Source: Theocolax elegans (lineage: Eukaryota > Arthropoda > Insecta > Hymenoptera > Cerocephalidae). Taken from it: a DNA stretch of 64,000 nucleotides. The translations under genes and the position numbers were made by a program. How positions within the stretch are numbered: the stretch's first letter is position 1; each line of letters starts with the position of its first letter. Under the pieces are notes generated by a model, which had not been told where the DNA came from, did not search any database, and worked only from the letters and a program-made list of their open reading frames with translations. Where the stretch lies: positions 66,069,044 through 66,133,043 of the forward strand of contig CM047430.1 of assembly GCA_026168455.1 (NCBI GenBank), given 5' to 3'. This document shows, piece by piece, positions 12,620-24,870 of the stretch.

Positions 12620-13274
12620 TTATTACTTTTTAAATGTTTTACAACTTTTATTTCAATTAGTTCCGAATCCTAAATTCAAATCTTTTTATTATATTAAATC
12701 AGCCTAATCAATGTTACCTGATGTAAAAAATGCTCTTTTTATAATAAATACAAAGCTTTAATTAAACTACATTTAATTAAAAGAAAAAATCGTATTAAAT
12801 TCTATAGGACACGCGCATATTCGAGCTTAAGATTCGGAAACTGCAGTATATTCAATTTCCAAGCGTACATTGCTACATAGTTGAATATTCAACACGGTTG
12901 ACGAACTCGTCGTACACGCGTAAGTAGAAACGGTCAGTGTTTGGTCAGACTTGGTTCAAGTAATTTGCAAATTCTCAACTATAATACAATATATATATAA
13001 AATATTAAAGTTACACTTACTGCGTCTAAAAGCACGAATAATATTAAATACTATTTCGAAATGATAATTACAGTCAATAATTGTGTACATTAATTGATAT
13101 TGTTTTATTAAAAAAATCGTTAATGATTTTTAAACAGTCTTTGCAATATGTCGTTTTGACACATATGGTACGGGGATCTAACATGTGCGCTCGAAAAAAG
13201 ATCGATTAATAATTAATTTTAATTACATAATTAAGGAAATAACAGCGCTTACAATTATCGATTGTAAATATTTT
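12620..13274. other. AT-rich spacer without visible gene
   Basis: Neither strand has an ORF or a structured repeat that I can support. Confidence 0.45.
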
Positions 13275-13502
13275 ATATTAAAATTTTAAGGCAAAACTAC
13301 CGGGAACACGCTGACCACTTTTATGATGGTAAATTGCAATTGTACGAAGTTTCAAGGTGATTGGTACATTAATTAACGAGATTCATTGTTTTGAAAATTT
13401 TAGTTGTTAATTAATGTACTAATCACCTTGAAACTTTGTAAAATTATAAATCGCGCCGTAACAAAGAGCAATGTTCTCGTAGTTTCGCTAAAAGTTTAAT
13501 AT
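13275..13502. mobile_element. Short palindromic MITE (~228 bp)
   Basis: Two inverted arms meet near 13385. The best-matched part is GTTTCAAGGTGATTRGTACATTAATTAAC (from about 13341) and its complement (ending about 13437). Weaker pairing extends outward to GGCAAAACTACCGGGAACA on the left and its complement at about 13470-13488. There is no coding capacity. Confidence 0.65.
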
Positions 13503-14167
13503 AAATTACATATTTATGCAAAACCGGTACTTCTCTGTCAGTAAATGACTCGGATGGCTACATAACAAGTTTTACAAGAAATAATTAAAATATGTTGACG
13601 TTTATATTTATCACATTTAAAACATAATATTATATATGGGTGGTTCTCTGTGACATCGAAGATGAAAAAAATAAATATTGCTATAACTGTGGGAATATGT
13701 TTTAGAGGTATCCAGTAGTTCTCCTGAATTTTTTCAGATTTTTTCTGGGCCATTATTTTAAGTTACAGAGAGTCAAAGTTGACATTTTAGCACTTTTTTG
13801 CATTATATGCCCATTTTCATGAATTTTTAGCTCCCAGGGGATGCATTTTTCACTAAAAACATAAGTATGACTTTTTTTGTAAAATTTTCCGCACTTTTCA
13901 TTAAAAATATTTTTAAAGACATAAATGTATGCTGTCACACTCTTGTAAGCCATTTAAACCTTAAATAGTGAAAATCAGCAATTCTGCTCCGGACTCTGGT
14001 AACCTAATACTGTCTAAAAGATGTCTTTTTATAGTCAGAAACTGCCTAAAAATTTCCAGAGTGGGTCTAAATCATTAAGATCACTTATGGTCAAAATATC
14101 CGGGAAAAGTGCCCGAAATATTAATAGAAATGTATATTTGTTGCCTTATAACGATGAATCTAGTAGC
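13503..14167. other. Non-coding stretch, probably old repeat
   Basis: Several short ORFs occur on both strands at 13538-14203, but none resembles a known protein and codon use is that of AT-rich noise. A TCTCTGTGACATC and WTTTTYGGGCMATT style is seen here, as in old repeats. I see no defined ends. Confidence 0.35.
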
Positions 14168-15557
14168 ATTTTAAAATGCACCACATTCTTTTTTAATAAC
14201 TGAAGATATTTTCCAGAAGACAGGTAAACATTTTTATTAATAGAAACAATTTCTTCAATAATTATTCTAACCTCAAAAAGCGAGAAATTAAAATTTTTTT
14301 TTTAAATAGATATTTCCAAAGCTATTTACCTTAAAACCAATCAACTTTTATTCTACGTATAACATCAAATATAACATTTTATGCAAATATATTATAGAAT
14401 CTAATCATTCGGGTTAGAATTCTTAATATCAAAAACAAATATTCACAAATTACATGTGTTGCATATGGAGAAGGTGATAGGAGAGGACCGAATAAAAAAT
14501 TGTTCGGACACCGGGACTCGAACTGAGGATCCGCGAGTTTCCAGTCACGAGACCTAACCACTAGGCCACCGTCCGCGATTTTTTGTCGTAGTTGCATTCG
14601 TCTTGATATTTCGCGTTTCGGTCATTCTACACCATTCTCACACACGTGCCGATCCGCGCGTCGATGTTACGTACGTAACACATGTCAATATTAATATTTA
14701 AAATATGGCAGCCACGCCGCAATTGATTTTTTTCATATAAAAGTTTAAAAAATACTTTGCATCAATTGCAGCTTTCTATAATGGTTCGAAGGAGATTTTT
14801 TTTGTCTGCACTTTGGTAAACAGTTTTTAGTAATCAAAGAATTGTCAATTGTCAAAACAATAACATTTGTTGTATAAGTGAAATTTTAATATACTAATTT
14901 TTCTTCAACTTCTATTCTACTTATATATTTTACTTGTAAAATTATTTACTATTTTGTAAGGTTTTCTATTGAAGAAGTTGACCATTTAGAAAACAGGTAA
15001 TAGAAACCTCTGAGCGTACGGTTCAAAACAATCGAAATCTTAAATCAAACTGTCAGCTGTTAAACTCAAATACACAGTTGTTTACTTTATAAAGACTATT
15101 ATCATAGTCTTTTAACTTTTTTAATAATCAATGTATACAATTTTAGTAGTAAAGTAAATTTGAATTCAAATTTCTTATTGGAGACCCTGTGGGAATCTGT
15201 CATCAAAATCTGGTTGATATAACCTTGTTTTTCTGTGTTAACTCGTATCAGGAATTGGTATTTTCCAGGGTATCTAATAAGAAATCTGAATTCAAATCTA
15301 CTTTTCTACTGAAATTATACACATTGATTATTTAAAAAGTTATAGGACTGTCATAATAAAATTTATGAAGTGTTTATGTGAATTACTCATTTTTTGAGGT
15401 TAGAATAACTTTTGAAGAAATTGTTTCTATTACTGAAAATTTTTTACCTGTCTTCTGGAAAACCTATCCAGCTTTTACCAAAACATTTGATGCATTTTAT
15501 AATTTTGGCCAATTGAAGTGAAATTACTCACATACATTGTAGAAATCTTATATATAT
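14168..15557. repeat. Palindromic repeat with tRNA-like segment, copy 1 (1.39 kb)
   Basis: This is nearly identical to 15588-16977, in the same orientation. It has nested inverted pairs. An outer pair at about 14200-14282 and 15393-15470 shares AGAAGACAGGTAAA and GAAACAATTTCTTC. An inner pair at about 15095-15190 and 15265-15350 shares AATAATCAATGTRTA and GAATTCARATTTCTTATT. A tRNA-like sequence lies at 14508-14578 on the minus strand. No protein-coding capacity. Confidence 0.85.
14508..14578 (-). repeat. tRNA-derived (SINE-like) segment, copy 1
   Basis: On the minus strand the segment reads like a tRNA: a 5' acceptor strand (CGGACG) pairable with the 3' strand (TGTCCG), an A-box GTGGCCTAGTGGTTAGG, an anticodon arm CGTGA-loop-TCGCG, and a B-box AGTTCGAGTCCC. 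The anticodon loop is CTGGAAA followed by an extra C, so it is not a clean functional tRNA. It sits in a repeated element and is followed by a small CCGAACAA-TTTTTTATTCGG hairpin. A SINE head or tRNA pseudogene is the best reading. The ORF across it (starting MQLRQKIADGG) is a by-product. Confidence 0.7.
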
Positions 15558-15587
15558 GGGATGTTCCACATGAAGTGTCCGATCAAA

Positions 15588-16977
15588 ATTTTAAAATGCA
15601 CCACATTCTTTTTTAATAACTGAAGATATTTTCCAGAAGACAGGTAAACATTTTTATTAATAGAAACAATTTCTTCAATAATTATTCTAACCTCAAAAAG
15701 CGAGAAATTAAAATTTTTTTTTTAAATAGATATTTCCAAAGCTATTTACCTTAAAACCAATCACTTTTATTCTACGTATAACATCAAATATAACATTTTA
15801 TGCAAATATATTATAGAATCTAATCATTCGGGTTAGAATTCTTAATATCAAAAACAAATATTCACAAATTACATGTGTTGCATATGGAGAAGGTGATAGG
15901 AGAGGACCGAATAAAAAATTGTTCGGACACCGGGACTCGAACTGAGGATCCGCGAGTTTCCAGTCACGAGACCTAACCACTAGGCCACCGTCCGCGATTT
16001 TTTGTCGTAGTTGCATTCGTCTTGATATTTCGCGTTTCGGTCATTCTACACCATTCTCACACACGTGCCGATCCGCGCGTCGATGTTACGTACGTAACAC
16101 ATGTCAATATTAATATTTAAAATATGGCAGCCACGCCGCAATTGATTTTTTTCATATAAAAGTTTAAAAAATACTTTGCATCAATTGCAGCTTTCTATAA
16201 TGGTTCGAAGGAGATTTTTTTTTGTCTGCACTTTGGTAAACAGTTTTTAGTAATCAAAGAATTGTCAATTGTCAAAACAATAACATTTGTTGTATAAGTG
16301 AAATTTTAATATACTAAATTTTTCTTCAACTTCTATTCTACTTATATATTTTACTTGTAAAATTATTTACTATTTTGTAAGGTTTTCTATTGAAGAAGTT
16401 GACCATTTAGAAAACAGGTAATAGAAACCTCTGAGCGTACGGTTCAAAACAATCGAAATCTTAAATCAAACTGTCAGCTGTTAAACTCAAATACACAGTT
16501 GTTTACTTTATAAAGACTATTATCATAGTCTTTTAACTTTTTTAATAATCAATGTATACAATTTTAGTAGTAAAGTAAATTTGAATTCAAATTTCTTATT
16601 GGAGACCCTGTGGGAATCTGTCATCAAAATCTGGTTGATATAACCTTGTTTTTCTGTGTTAACTCGTATCAGGAATTGGTATTTTCCAGGGTATCTAATA
16701 AGAAATCTGAATTCAAATCTACTTTTCTACTGAAATTATACACATTGATTATTTAAAAAGTTATAGGACTGTCATAATAAAATTTATGAAGTGTTTATGT
16801 GAATTACTCATTTTTTGAGGTTAGAATAACTTTTGAAGAAATTGTTTCTATTACTGAAAATTTTTTACCTGTCTTCTGGAAAACCTATCCAGCTTTTACC
16901 AAAACATTTGATGCATTTTATAATTTTGGCCAATTGAAGTAAAATTACTCACATACATTGTAGAAATCTTATATATA
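15588..16977. repeat. Palindromic repeat with tRNA-like segment, copy 2
   Basis: Direct copy of 14168-15557, separated from it by about 30 bp (GGGATGTTCCACATGAAGTG...). Differences are single bases and homopolymer lengths. It carries the same nested inverted pairs and the same tRNA-like segment. Confidence 0.85.
15927..15997 (-). repeat. tRNA-derived (SINE-like) segment, copy 2
   Basis: Same A-box, B-box and acceptor pairing as the copy at 14508-14578, with no visible change between the two. Confidence 0.7.
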
Positions 16978-18284
16978 TATATATTAATATTTTATATATC
17001 AAATATTATTATTACGATGTATAATGTAAACGATAATTCTAGCACCTCTATAGGATTTTTACTCGAATTCGTGATATATTAAATTATAAGGCGATTTGGT
17101 GTTCTGGTGATGAATAAACAAATGAATAAATATACAGCTAATCTACCTACAAAACCATTGAAAATAACACAATTACTCGTAAAAACGAAAAAAAGTAAAT
17201 AAATAAAATAGTACCCAAATAGTATAGTTACAATAATGAAGAAGAAAAGTGAAGGTAAAAGAGAAATCGCGATTTTAAAGTATGGGTGAACTCGTTGGAG
17301 GCGCATCACGTTCGACGTTCGTGTATATCGGTGGCTCTTTCGCTTTACTCCCCTGACAAATGTGGCACCATTAGCGCATTCCCTATGGGTATTTAGTTTA
17401 GAGTACGCAGCGAGCGGTGTGAGAGGGAGTGGCGTTGATACACGCGGTCCGCAACAACATGGTATGCGAAACGAGAGGGAGAGAAGAAAAATAACCGACG
17501 ATAAATAAAGGTAACAATTAAGCGGGCAAGGGAAATTAATTTTAACGAGAGGTACCTGGCTAACTTTGTTGGACGCTTTAAATCAATAAACCCTTTATTT
17601 CTATATACCTGCAGTAGGAGACAAGATATTTTCTTCCTCCTTTCTTCACTTTTCACTATATATACATATATATATATATATATATACCAATCGAGTTCCT
17701 AGGGGATTTCAATTTATCCTACCAAGTAATGAAAGGAGTTCGATGCTCCTCGAATCGAGTGATTTTTGTTCTTGTCATATATTTTCATGCTTCTGGACTC
17801 AATATTCTTTCATTGTCCTCTCTTTCTTTCACGATCCATCTATCTTTCTCTCTTTATACTCTTATACGAGTCGCTCAATTTTTTTTCCTCTCCTCCTTTC
17901 TTCCTTTCTGGGCTTTAGTTATAAAGAGAAAAATCAATTGTCGAATGGAATCCTCGATACTAATTACCGCGTATTTTATTTTATTCAATTTAATGTTCAA
18001 TGTGAATTATGCGTCAAAAATAAAAGTGTTTTAATTATATTTGAAGAACGTATCTTAGGCGATAGATATATATGAATTTTTTTAACTTTAATTTGTATGA
18101 TACGTAATTATAAATTTTTAATAATAATACTCGACTTCATTCGTGCAAGTTTTACATGTGCGTATCTTTATAATTAAATATATCTTTATAATAATTAAAT
18201 TAAATGAAACAATAAAGATGAAAATTCTTTTTTGTTCAAAGATTTTAATTGAAAACAAGTTACTCTATTATATAGGCTATTACA
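16978..18284. other. Non-coding spacer
   Basis: No supportable gene. The overlapping ORFs at 17393-18075 are pyrimidine-rich low-complexity frames (F/S/L-rich), most likely noise. There is a TA tract at about 17658-17687. Confidence 0.45.
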
Positions 18285-18517
18285 TTAACCTTCAGAGGGC
18301 TGGGATGACGCCTGTTGTGACGTGTATTTTTTCATTAATTAAGGACACCTAAGTGGGTTTTTAAGAGTTATTTAAGTCTCTGAACTTGATTCTGTCTTCA
18401 AGATAAAAACTGAAAATGGTGGAAGTAATATCGCGGATACTATATCGGGTGTTTTTTTAACTTTCCACCTGAATATCTCAGAAACTGCGGCGCAAATCCT
18501 GGGACTCTAAGGGTTAA
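18285..18517. mobile_element. TTAA-flanked MITE (225 bp between TTAAs)
   Basis: TTAA at 18285-18288 and 18514-18517 bounds a segment whose ends are inverted: CCTTCAGAGGGCTGGGATGACGCC on the left, and CCCTTAGAGTCCCAGGATTTGCGCC when the right end is read inward. TTAA duplication with CCY ends is what piggyBac-type transposases leave. There is no transposase, so it would be non-autonomous. Confidence 0.6.
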
Positions 18518-18554
18518 TTGAACGTACGTTCGATTTGATGTAATTATGATTCTA

Positions 18555-18672
18555 AGTTGGTACAATATTAGCCAACGTTGATCCAATATTTAATAAGATT
18601 TTAATGCTCATCTTTATACGTTGGTTCAATAATGGTTCGGTATTGGTTAATATTGGTTCAACGTTGGTTTAT
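18555..18672. repeat. Degenerate CAAYRTTGG-type short repeats
   Basis: The segment is dense in variants of TTGGTNCAATATT and CAACGTTGG, often self-complementary. A similar patch occurs at 24770-24870. No coding frame. Confidence 0.45.
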
Positions 18673-18678
18673 ACTAAA

Positions 18679-18864
18679 ATAATTAATATTTTTATCGGTC
18701 TTACAGTCAATTATATGGGCAGTCAGATTGCCCCTACTTATAATCACCCCCGAAGAATCTATAAAAATAAAAATAAAAAATAAAAAAAATAAATAGACTA
18801 ACTGAAAATAAAAACAAATTATTAATAAAGCAATCTGACAGCCCCCCTGCACCAAAAACCAAAA
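18679..18864 (-). repeat. Interspersed repeat, copy matching 49590-49796
   Basis: On the minus strand this matches 49590-49796: TTTTTGGTGCAGGGGGGC, a T-rich middle, TCTTCGGGGGTGATTATAAGTAGGGGCAATCTGACTGCC, then GACTGTAAGACCGATAAAAA. Both copies contain the inverted pair GCAGTCAGATTGC / GCAATCTGACTGC (the first copy is slightly altered), suggesting a small transposable unit. Confidence 0.65.
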
Positions 18865-20021
18865 ATGTTGGTTTATACTACTGGACTGTCGAATTTAAAG
18901 AACGTTAAAAATTACATCAGCACGAGACTAGCAAGAAAGTTGCAAAATAAATGTCTTTTACTTCATAGATAATATTAAGAATCCCCAGAAACCCGTTGAA
19001 AAAAATTGTAAAGTAATAAACGGAAAAAATGTTTACTCCCTCATTGTTAAACTCACGTACATATGTGATAATAAATAGAGAGCAAAAATTATTTTTAAAT
19101 AAAATTAACTCAAAAAAACATGATACTCTCGTCCAAACTGAAAACATATACAGAGATCGAAATCTCATTTATTCGATGAGAGGTGAGGACGAACGAACAT
19201 TTGATACATCCAGTACCTATATATATATATAGATGTATACATGGTAAAAGAGCAATTCGGATAAGTATATAAAACATTTTACAACACAACCACGTGCATA
19301 CATTTGCTCCCGTGTCGTCGAGACATCTCTTTCGCGTTCTCTCTTTTTTTTTATGGGCGAGGGGCAATTCAGATGTCAAGAGGAAGGGAAGCGCACGCGC
19401 CCAGTTACAAACGAGAGGGTTAGAAAAGGAAAAAGTACCGGTAGAGAAAGAGAGCACGCGGCGTAAGGTAAGGAAAGTAGGGCACGAAGAAGCACAGAGA
19501 AACAAGCATAATAAGATACGTGGAGAAGTGTAAGAGAGATGCGGCTCTGGCCGAGGGTGAATAGAGTGCTCTCAGCAATTTCGACCGCTCCGGCTTTTCT
19601 ATTTACACCTACCTCCACCAGGTGCTTTATACTCTTTCTCTTCCTGTGTACTGGTCAATTTCCCATTCTTTTCACGGGTAACGAATGAAAGTATCACCTT
19701 TATTTCTTACGACTCAGTATAAGGTATCGTTCGCGTTATTCAAATGTTGTACAGTGAGAATTACTATGTCATATTAAGTTAATCGACGGAAAGATAACTG
19801 ACAATTATGGTAAATATTACTATGTTGTATAATAAAATTTATTACAAATTTTAAAAAATTTAATAGATATATGTACATTAAATTTTATCTATATACATCA
19901 AAGTAATTTTCGCTACAACAGACTATCTTTCAATAAGAAAGTCTCATTCTCGTCTGGACAAATCAACTGCTCTTACCAGCTTTCAAAACAATATTTTATA
20001 TATACGTACGCTTGTATGTAT

Positions 20022-20089
<68 letters not shown>

Positions 20090-21234
20090 GAATATATATA
20101 TTTTAATCACGCAAAGTTCGATTGTATATAGGTATAGAAAAAAAAATGTTCTAAAAGAGACATTCGAATTAGAAAGTGAATTCGAACTTCCTCGCGTCGA
20201 TGGGGGGAAACCTGCGAATTTTTCATCGGGAAATGCGACAGAGAGGTAGGAAGGGAAGGAGACACATCCATCATTGTTCGGAAAAATCCTACGAAGCCAA
20301 GGAAAAATACTTCCTTTCGCGGTGACTTTCACGCGGCTTCACGGAAAGAGAAGAGTACGAGGATGAGGATAAAGAAGGGATTTCCGATAACTCGCAGTAC
20401 AGGTACCATCCTGTCGACTCGTATGCGAAAATACCAGGAAATTGATCCCGCGGACTGGGTAACGCTGCAGCCAGCACGGCCCCTTTTTCCCCGCGGCACT
20501 CCTCCGCGAAAGCTTACCAAGGAAAATCACGCGACACGACGACGAGGAAAAGTTAATCGTCTCGAATTTCCCAGGTGTTATTTTTTATACATACACACAC
20601 GCGCGCGCGCGCGCGCGCTTACACACACGTAGGTATATATAATAGCGTCTGGAAGTCTATTGGTATCCCTCTTGTCGAAGGAACTGTCCCATTGTCGGTG
20701 ATTCCAGGTGGGTTGGGAGAGTGAATTTGCGCTGGGACAAGCCAATATAACGCTCGAGGTAAATAATATTTCGATCGAAAATGTCTTCGTATATATACAC
20801 TCTACGTTGGCTCGAAAGAGATCGCGCGCACGCCTTAGTCTGGTCGAGGGGATTGAAAAATTATTCGTAATGGAAAGCAGAACGACTCTTGACGAAATGA
20901 AATTGCAGCTACCTTGCGACGGTTTCATCATTTTTCTTTATTATATCTCGTCCTCTATATACCCCGGGAGAGAGACATACGAGCTACACAAAATATGATA
21001 TTACTCGATCCGAGTAAATTAATAACTTACTTTTTATTTCTATCTATCTATCAGGTGATATATACATTAGTATAGCTTTTTCGCATTGTTAGTCACGTTT
21101 GTTCCTATATTGGAAATTAAATCATTTGAAGGTTAGTTGAAAGCAGATTTTGAATATTGCATGGTCATTTTGTGGCAGAAAAAGAATGTTTTATATTAAT
21201 ATACTTTGATATTTCCGCTAGGATTATTAAATCT
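18865..21234. other. Non-coding region with GC-richer island and CA repeats
   Basis: About 19290-20950 is less AT-rich than its surroundings and gives many overlapping ORFs on both strands, none with recognisable homology. A (CA)n tract lies at about 20022-20080 and a (GC)n tract at about 20600-20618. The island could be regulatory or hold non-coding exons of a gene outside the window. I cannot support a coding call. Confidence 0.4.
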
Positions 21235-22551
21235 TAGACTCAGAATTCTGATTTTTTTCCATAATGGACTTACCGCAGGTTGTCTTAGGAACCACTTCAT
21301 AACCACTTCAATAGGCTCAAATTGTAACAGTAACTTTTAAATATAATTTTAATCCTCTTGAGTGGAACAGAATTTCAATAAAAATCTAAATGTTTATTCA
21401 AAAAAATTACTTAAAGAAGAAATTGTATTCCATTTAATAGGTAATAAATAGATTATCTTAATAGAATGGTCGACAAATAGATGAAAAATAGGCGAAAAAT
21501 GTGCCCATTTTTATCCACTCGGTGAAACGCTTTTTCTTCCAATTTTCAATCAATAAGTAGACTAAAATACAAATTTTCTTACGGTTTAAGCTAATTTTTA
21601 GCTTATGAACATACATGAAATTTGAGTCTAGTTATGTGCTATAAATGTCTATTAAAAATGGACAAGTGAAAAATATAATTTTTTTTATTATTATTTTAAC
21701 GTCGCTCTTTTTATGCTCCCAAATCGGTGCTAATCAGCGACGCAAGGTCATACGATGTCTTTGTTAAGAAAGCACTTGTTGAAGAAAAATATAATAAAAT
21801 AGTATTTATCTTCATGAATACTGGAAATACAACTGAAATTAGTTATAAATCAGACAAACACGTTAAAATGCCATCTGTAACCATAGGAATTTTGAAGTTT
21901 ACTGTTCCCGGTAAGCTGGAAAGATTATTCGAATATTTTGAGATTATGGTCATTTCATTAGGTGCTAAGAAAGTGGATAAAAGAGCGTTTCATCACAAGG
22001 TATCTACTACCAATTTTTATTTCCTAGTTCACTCCCAAAAATGTATTCCTATCATTAGCAGATTGTCGTTTCAAATATGGCTCAAAAAGAAATCCACTTG
22101 ATATTAGACGATTCTTCTATCAACAAGTAGATTCTATTAAAATCAAGATCTCACTATTCTAAATAGGTATCGAATATTCTGGGGTATAGCAGAATCGTTT
22201 AATATCAAGAGAATTTTTTTTCGAGCCTTATTTGAGACGACAATCCTGAAATCAAAGAATACATTTTTGGTGAGTATTCTTAGATTTAAATTTCTACTAG
22301 GGTGTTTTTGTCACAATTTTTCAATTTTTTAAAATTATTTGTAAATTAAAATCATATTTAATTAAAATTTCATGATTAATTAAAATAGTTATGTTATCAA
22401 TAAAATAGTTACAAAATTAAAAACAAAAATTAATACTAATAAAATTTGTTTAAAAAATTAAGATTTGTTTATAATCATATTATGAGAAAAATTATTAATT
22501 GTTAATATTAATTAGTTCTTTTTCAAGTTTAACCCAGGCTTGTTCCCTTAA
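21235..22551. mobile_element. Long, damaged relative of the ~685-bp TTAA foldback family
   Basis: The right end reads TTTAACCCAGGCTTGTTCCC followed by TTAA (22548-22551), matching the termini of the element at 48655-49341. The sequence at 22330-22547 also matches that element's right arm, and 21235-21430 matches its left arm (CCATAATGGACTTACCGCAGG ... AACAGTAACTTTTAAATAT). The left terminus itself is missing. About 900 bp between the arms is absent from the shorter relative and contains the unrecognised ORF at 21727-22101. Confidence 0.6.
21727..22101 (+). CDS. Unrecognised ORF inside a TTAA-type element
   Basis: An open frame follows a TAA at 21697-21699 and ends at TGA 22099-22101. A GTG starts the 124-codon version, and the first ATG gives about 95 codons. 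The translation is less simple than neighbouring noise (SDARSYDVFVKKALVEEKY, later GILKFTVPGKLERLFEYFE) and mildly basic, but matches no family I know. It could be a transposase remnant, a captured host exon or chance. A GTGAGT that could be a splice donor lies downstream at about 22271. Confidence 0.25.
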   Translation: MLISDARSYDVFVKKALVEEKYNKIVFIFMNTGNTTEISYKSDKHVKMPSVTIGILKFTVPGKLERLFEYFEIMVISLGAKKVDKRAFHHKVSTTNFYFLVHSQKCIPIISRLSFQIWLKKKST

Positions 22552-24764
22552 TTTATTTTACATTAAATTAAGAATACCAGTTTTTGTTAAAAACTATATA
22601 TTTAGTTTGAATTATTCTATATAATATAGGTTATATAATTCAATAAAAATTATGCAATTTTGCTATTATGTAAATTTTTTTGGTTAATGAATTTGTCTTT
22701 TTATTGTCTAATAATCTCACACGAATACCTCATTTATAATTGAATTTTCATCAGAGTATTTAATTTTCTTTAAATATGATAAGATAAAGGTTAGAGTAAC
22801 ATTGACAATGTTATAGAGAGATAGATTTGACATTTTTTGTAAAAATTACTATTTTCTATAACATTGTGCATAGTAAATCTATAATAATAAATTAATAAAA
22901 ATAGTAATTATTATAATTTGTCGAATCTGGTTCTCGATCTTATTGTCATTGTCATAAACATTGTCATTTTACTATATAATCCTTTTTCTCCGTATATTGT
23001 AAATATTTTCAATTATTATTTTTCGCCTGTCTTTTTTTTTTTTGTTAAATTCACCAAATGTTTTTCGTATACTTTCTACCAAAAAGAAAGAACTATGAAT
23101 GTACTCAATATCAACAGAAAATTAAAAAAATTTACGTACTAATTATTAAAATTTGAATTTAATTAAATCAGTGAGATCTTCTCTATAAATTACACGTCTA
23201 TTTCTTGCATATATGTCAATTGAACATTCCCACAGAGGAGCATGATGTTTAAAAAGTCATAAAAAAGAATATTCAGTACGTTCTCCGAATGAAATTAATT
23301 AGCAAATAACTTTGTTTACCACGATGAAACTTTATAAAGAAAATGAATCAATATGGAATATACGCAAATGGTATATATATACGAGATTGGAATATATATT
23401 GACTATCTTGCTTCGCCAAAAATATATATACATATATATACATATACATATATACAGCGTCAATCGCTTTTGATTCCCGAAAAAATTAAAAGAATTTATT
23501 TCCTTGCTCGGTGTTTTAATTTTCGTTGTCTTTTATTTCTGTGACAACCGAGAGAGAGAGAGAGAGAGAGAAGGACGTTAAATGCCAAAACGGTGGTACG
23601 CGAGGTCGTAGCGTTTGCAACGACTGTCGGCCCGTGGTATATCCGTCGAGTCCTAGGGCGACGCGAAATTCATTTTCCGTCCGCGCGTCTACTTTCCACC
23701 GTGTGGTGATGGGGGGAAAGGGAGAAAACCCAGGAGTGAGCCGAGTCCACGAAAATATTTCATCCGTAGCATTTACAACGAGCCAGCGGATGGTTAGATC
23801 GACCCGGTAAGAGGTGGGGGAGGGGGGTTTCATTCTCAAAATTATTTTCTTTCTTTCTTCCGTCAGTTGAATATTTTTTCAAATTACACGTTGAACATTT
23901 TCATTCGTTTTTTTCTTTCTTTCTCTTTATATTCGTATAATTAACCCAGGATTTTTCATTAGTCCGAAAAATGAAGGGTAGTATGTGTGTAGATCGTTGT
24001 TTGGTTCTCATCGGGGTAATAAAGCAATTTTCTACGTTTATCGGTCGAGTTACTTAGTTATTTAATTTTATAAAATATTGCTTGCTTTCTTTTTTCTTTT
24101 TTTTTTTGAACGTCGGTTTCGCTGATAATGTATATGTATATTTTTATGTACGAAAATATATAAACGTTGCTTTTGTATGAATGTTCGAGAACTATAATTA
24201 TCCTGTTTAATTAAATTCTCGTGCATTGTGTTTTAAAAGAACACGATAATTCAATTTTATAGTTTTGAACTCACGTTTATGGGGATATACTCAATGTAAT
24301 TGCGTTGGTAACGTACGTGGAATATAATATTATTTTATCGTCGGTTTAGTGTTTGTTATTCAATATTACTTTTCAAATTAAGGAATTTTCGAAATTATGC
24401 ATGCGTTTGTGCTGAATTAGATCGATTGACCCTTTTTTTAGTTTCTTGAGGTAAAAAATATATATATATTAATTAGTTCGTGTCAAAAGATTTTCAAATG
24501 AAATGTTTGGAAGGTTATGGTATAATTCGTAACAATTTTCAATTTTATGATATAGGGTATTGAGAGGGTACCGTGGAGAATGAGTTTAATTTGAAAAACG
24601 GCAAGTATTTACTTGAATTATTGTTCAGATTTTTTATTTTTACAACCTCTACGGAATTTTTGACCTGTCGTTTACACTTGCTTTTCTTATAACAAAATTA
24701 CCTATCAAATGTTATTTGTCAAATTTTATTTAAAGTAACAATTAACCTTATGAGGTTCTTTTAA
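22552..24764. other. Non-coding spacer with one GC-richer patch
   Basis: The region is mostly AT-rich. The patch at 23520-23830 (flanked by a GA repeat at about 23552-23571) has complementary ORFs on both strands (94 and 107 codons) with no recognisable domain. It may be a regulatory element or an untranslated exon. Confidence 0.4.
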
Positions 24765-24870
24765 TGTTCTGATGTTGGCCCAACGTTGATTCAATGTTGG
24801 GTCAACATTGATCCGGTATTGGTCCAGTATTGACAATCGTGAGTTCAATATTCAATAATATTCTAATGTT
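24765..24870. repeat. CAAYRTTGG-type short repeats, second patch
   Basis: Repeated GTTGGNCCAACGTTGATTCAATGTTGG-like words, several of them self-complementary, resembling 18555-18672. Confidence 0.45.

Noticed and set aside
14379..14597. 72-codon minus ORF present twice (also 15798-16016)
   Set aside because: It crosses a tRNA-like repeat; the peptide is a by-product of the SINE-like sequence.
19973..20998. Cluster of ORFs on both strands around CA and GC repeats
   Set aside because: Translations are of dinucleotide repeats or lack any known domain. No consistent exon structure was found.
23516..23839. 94- and 107-codon ORFs on opposite strands
   Set aside because: Both strands are open over the same GC-richer patch, which points to composition and not coding. 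No domain recognised.
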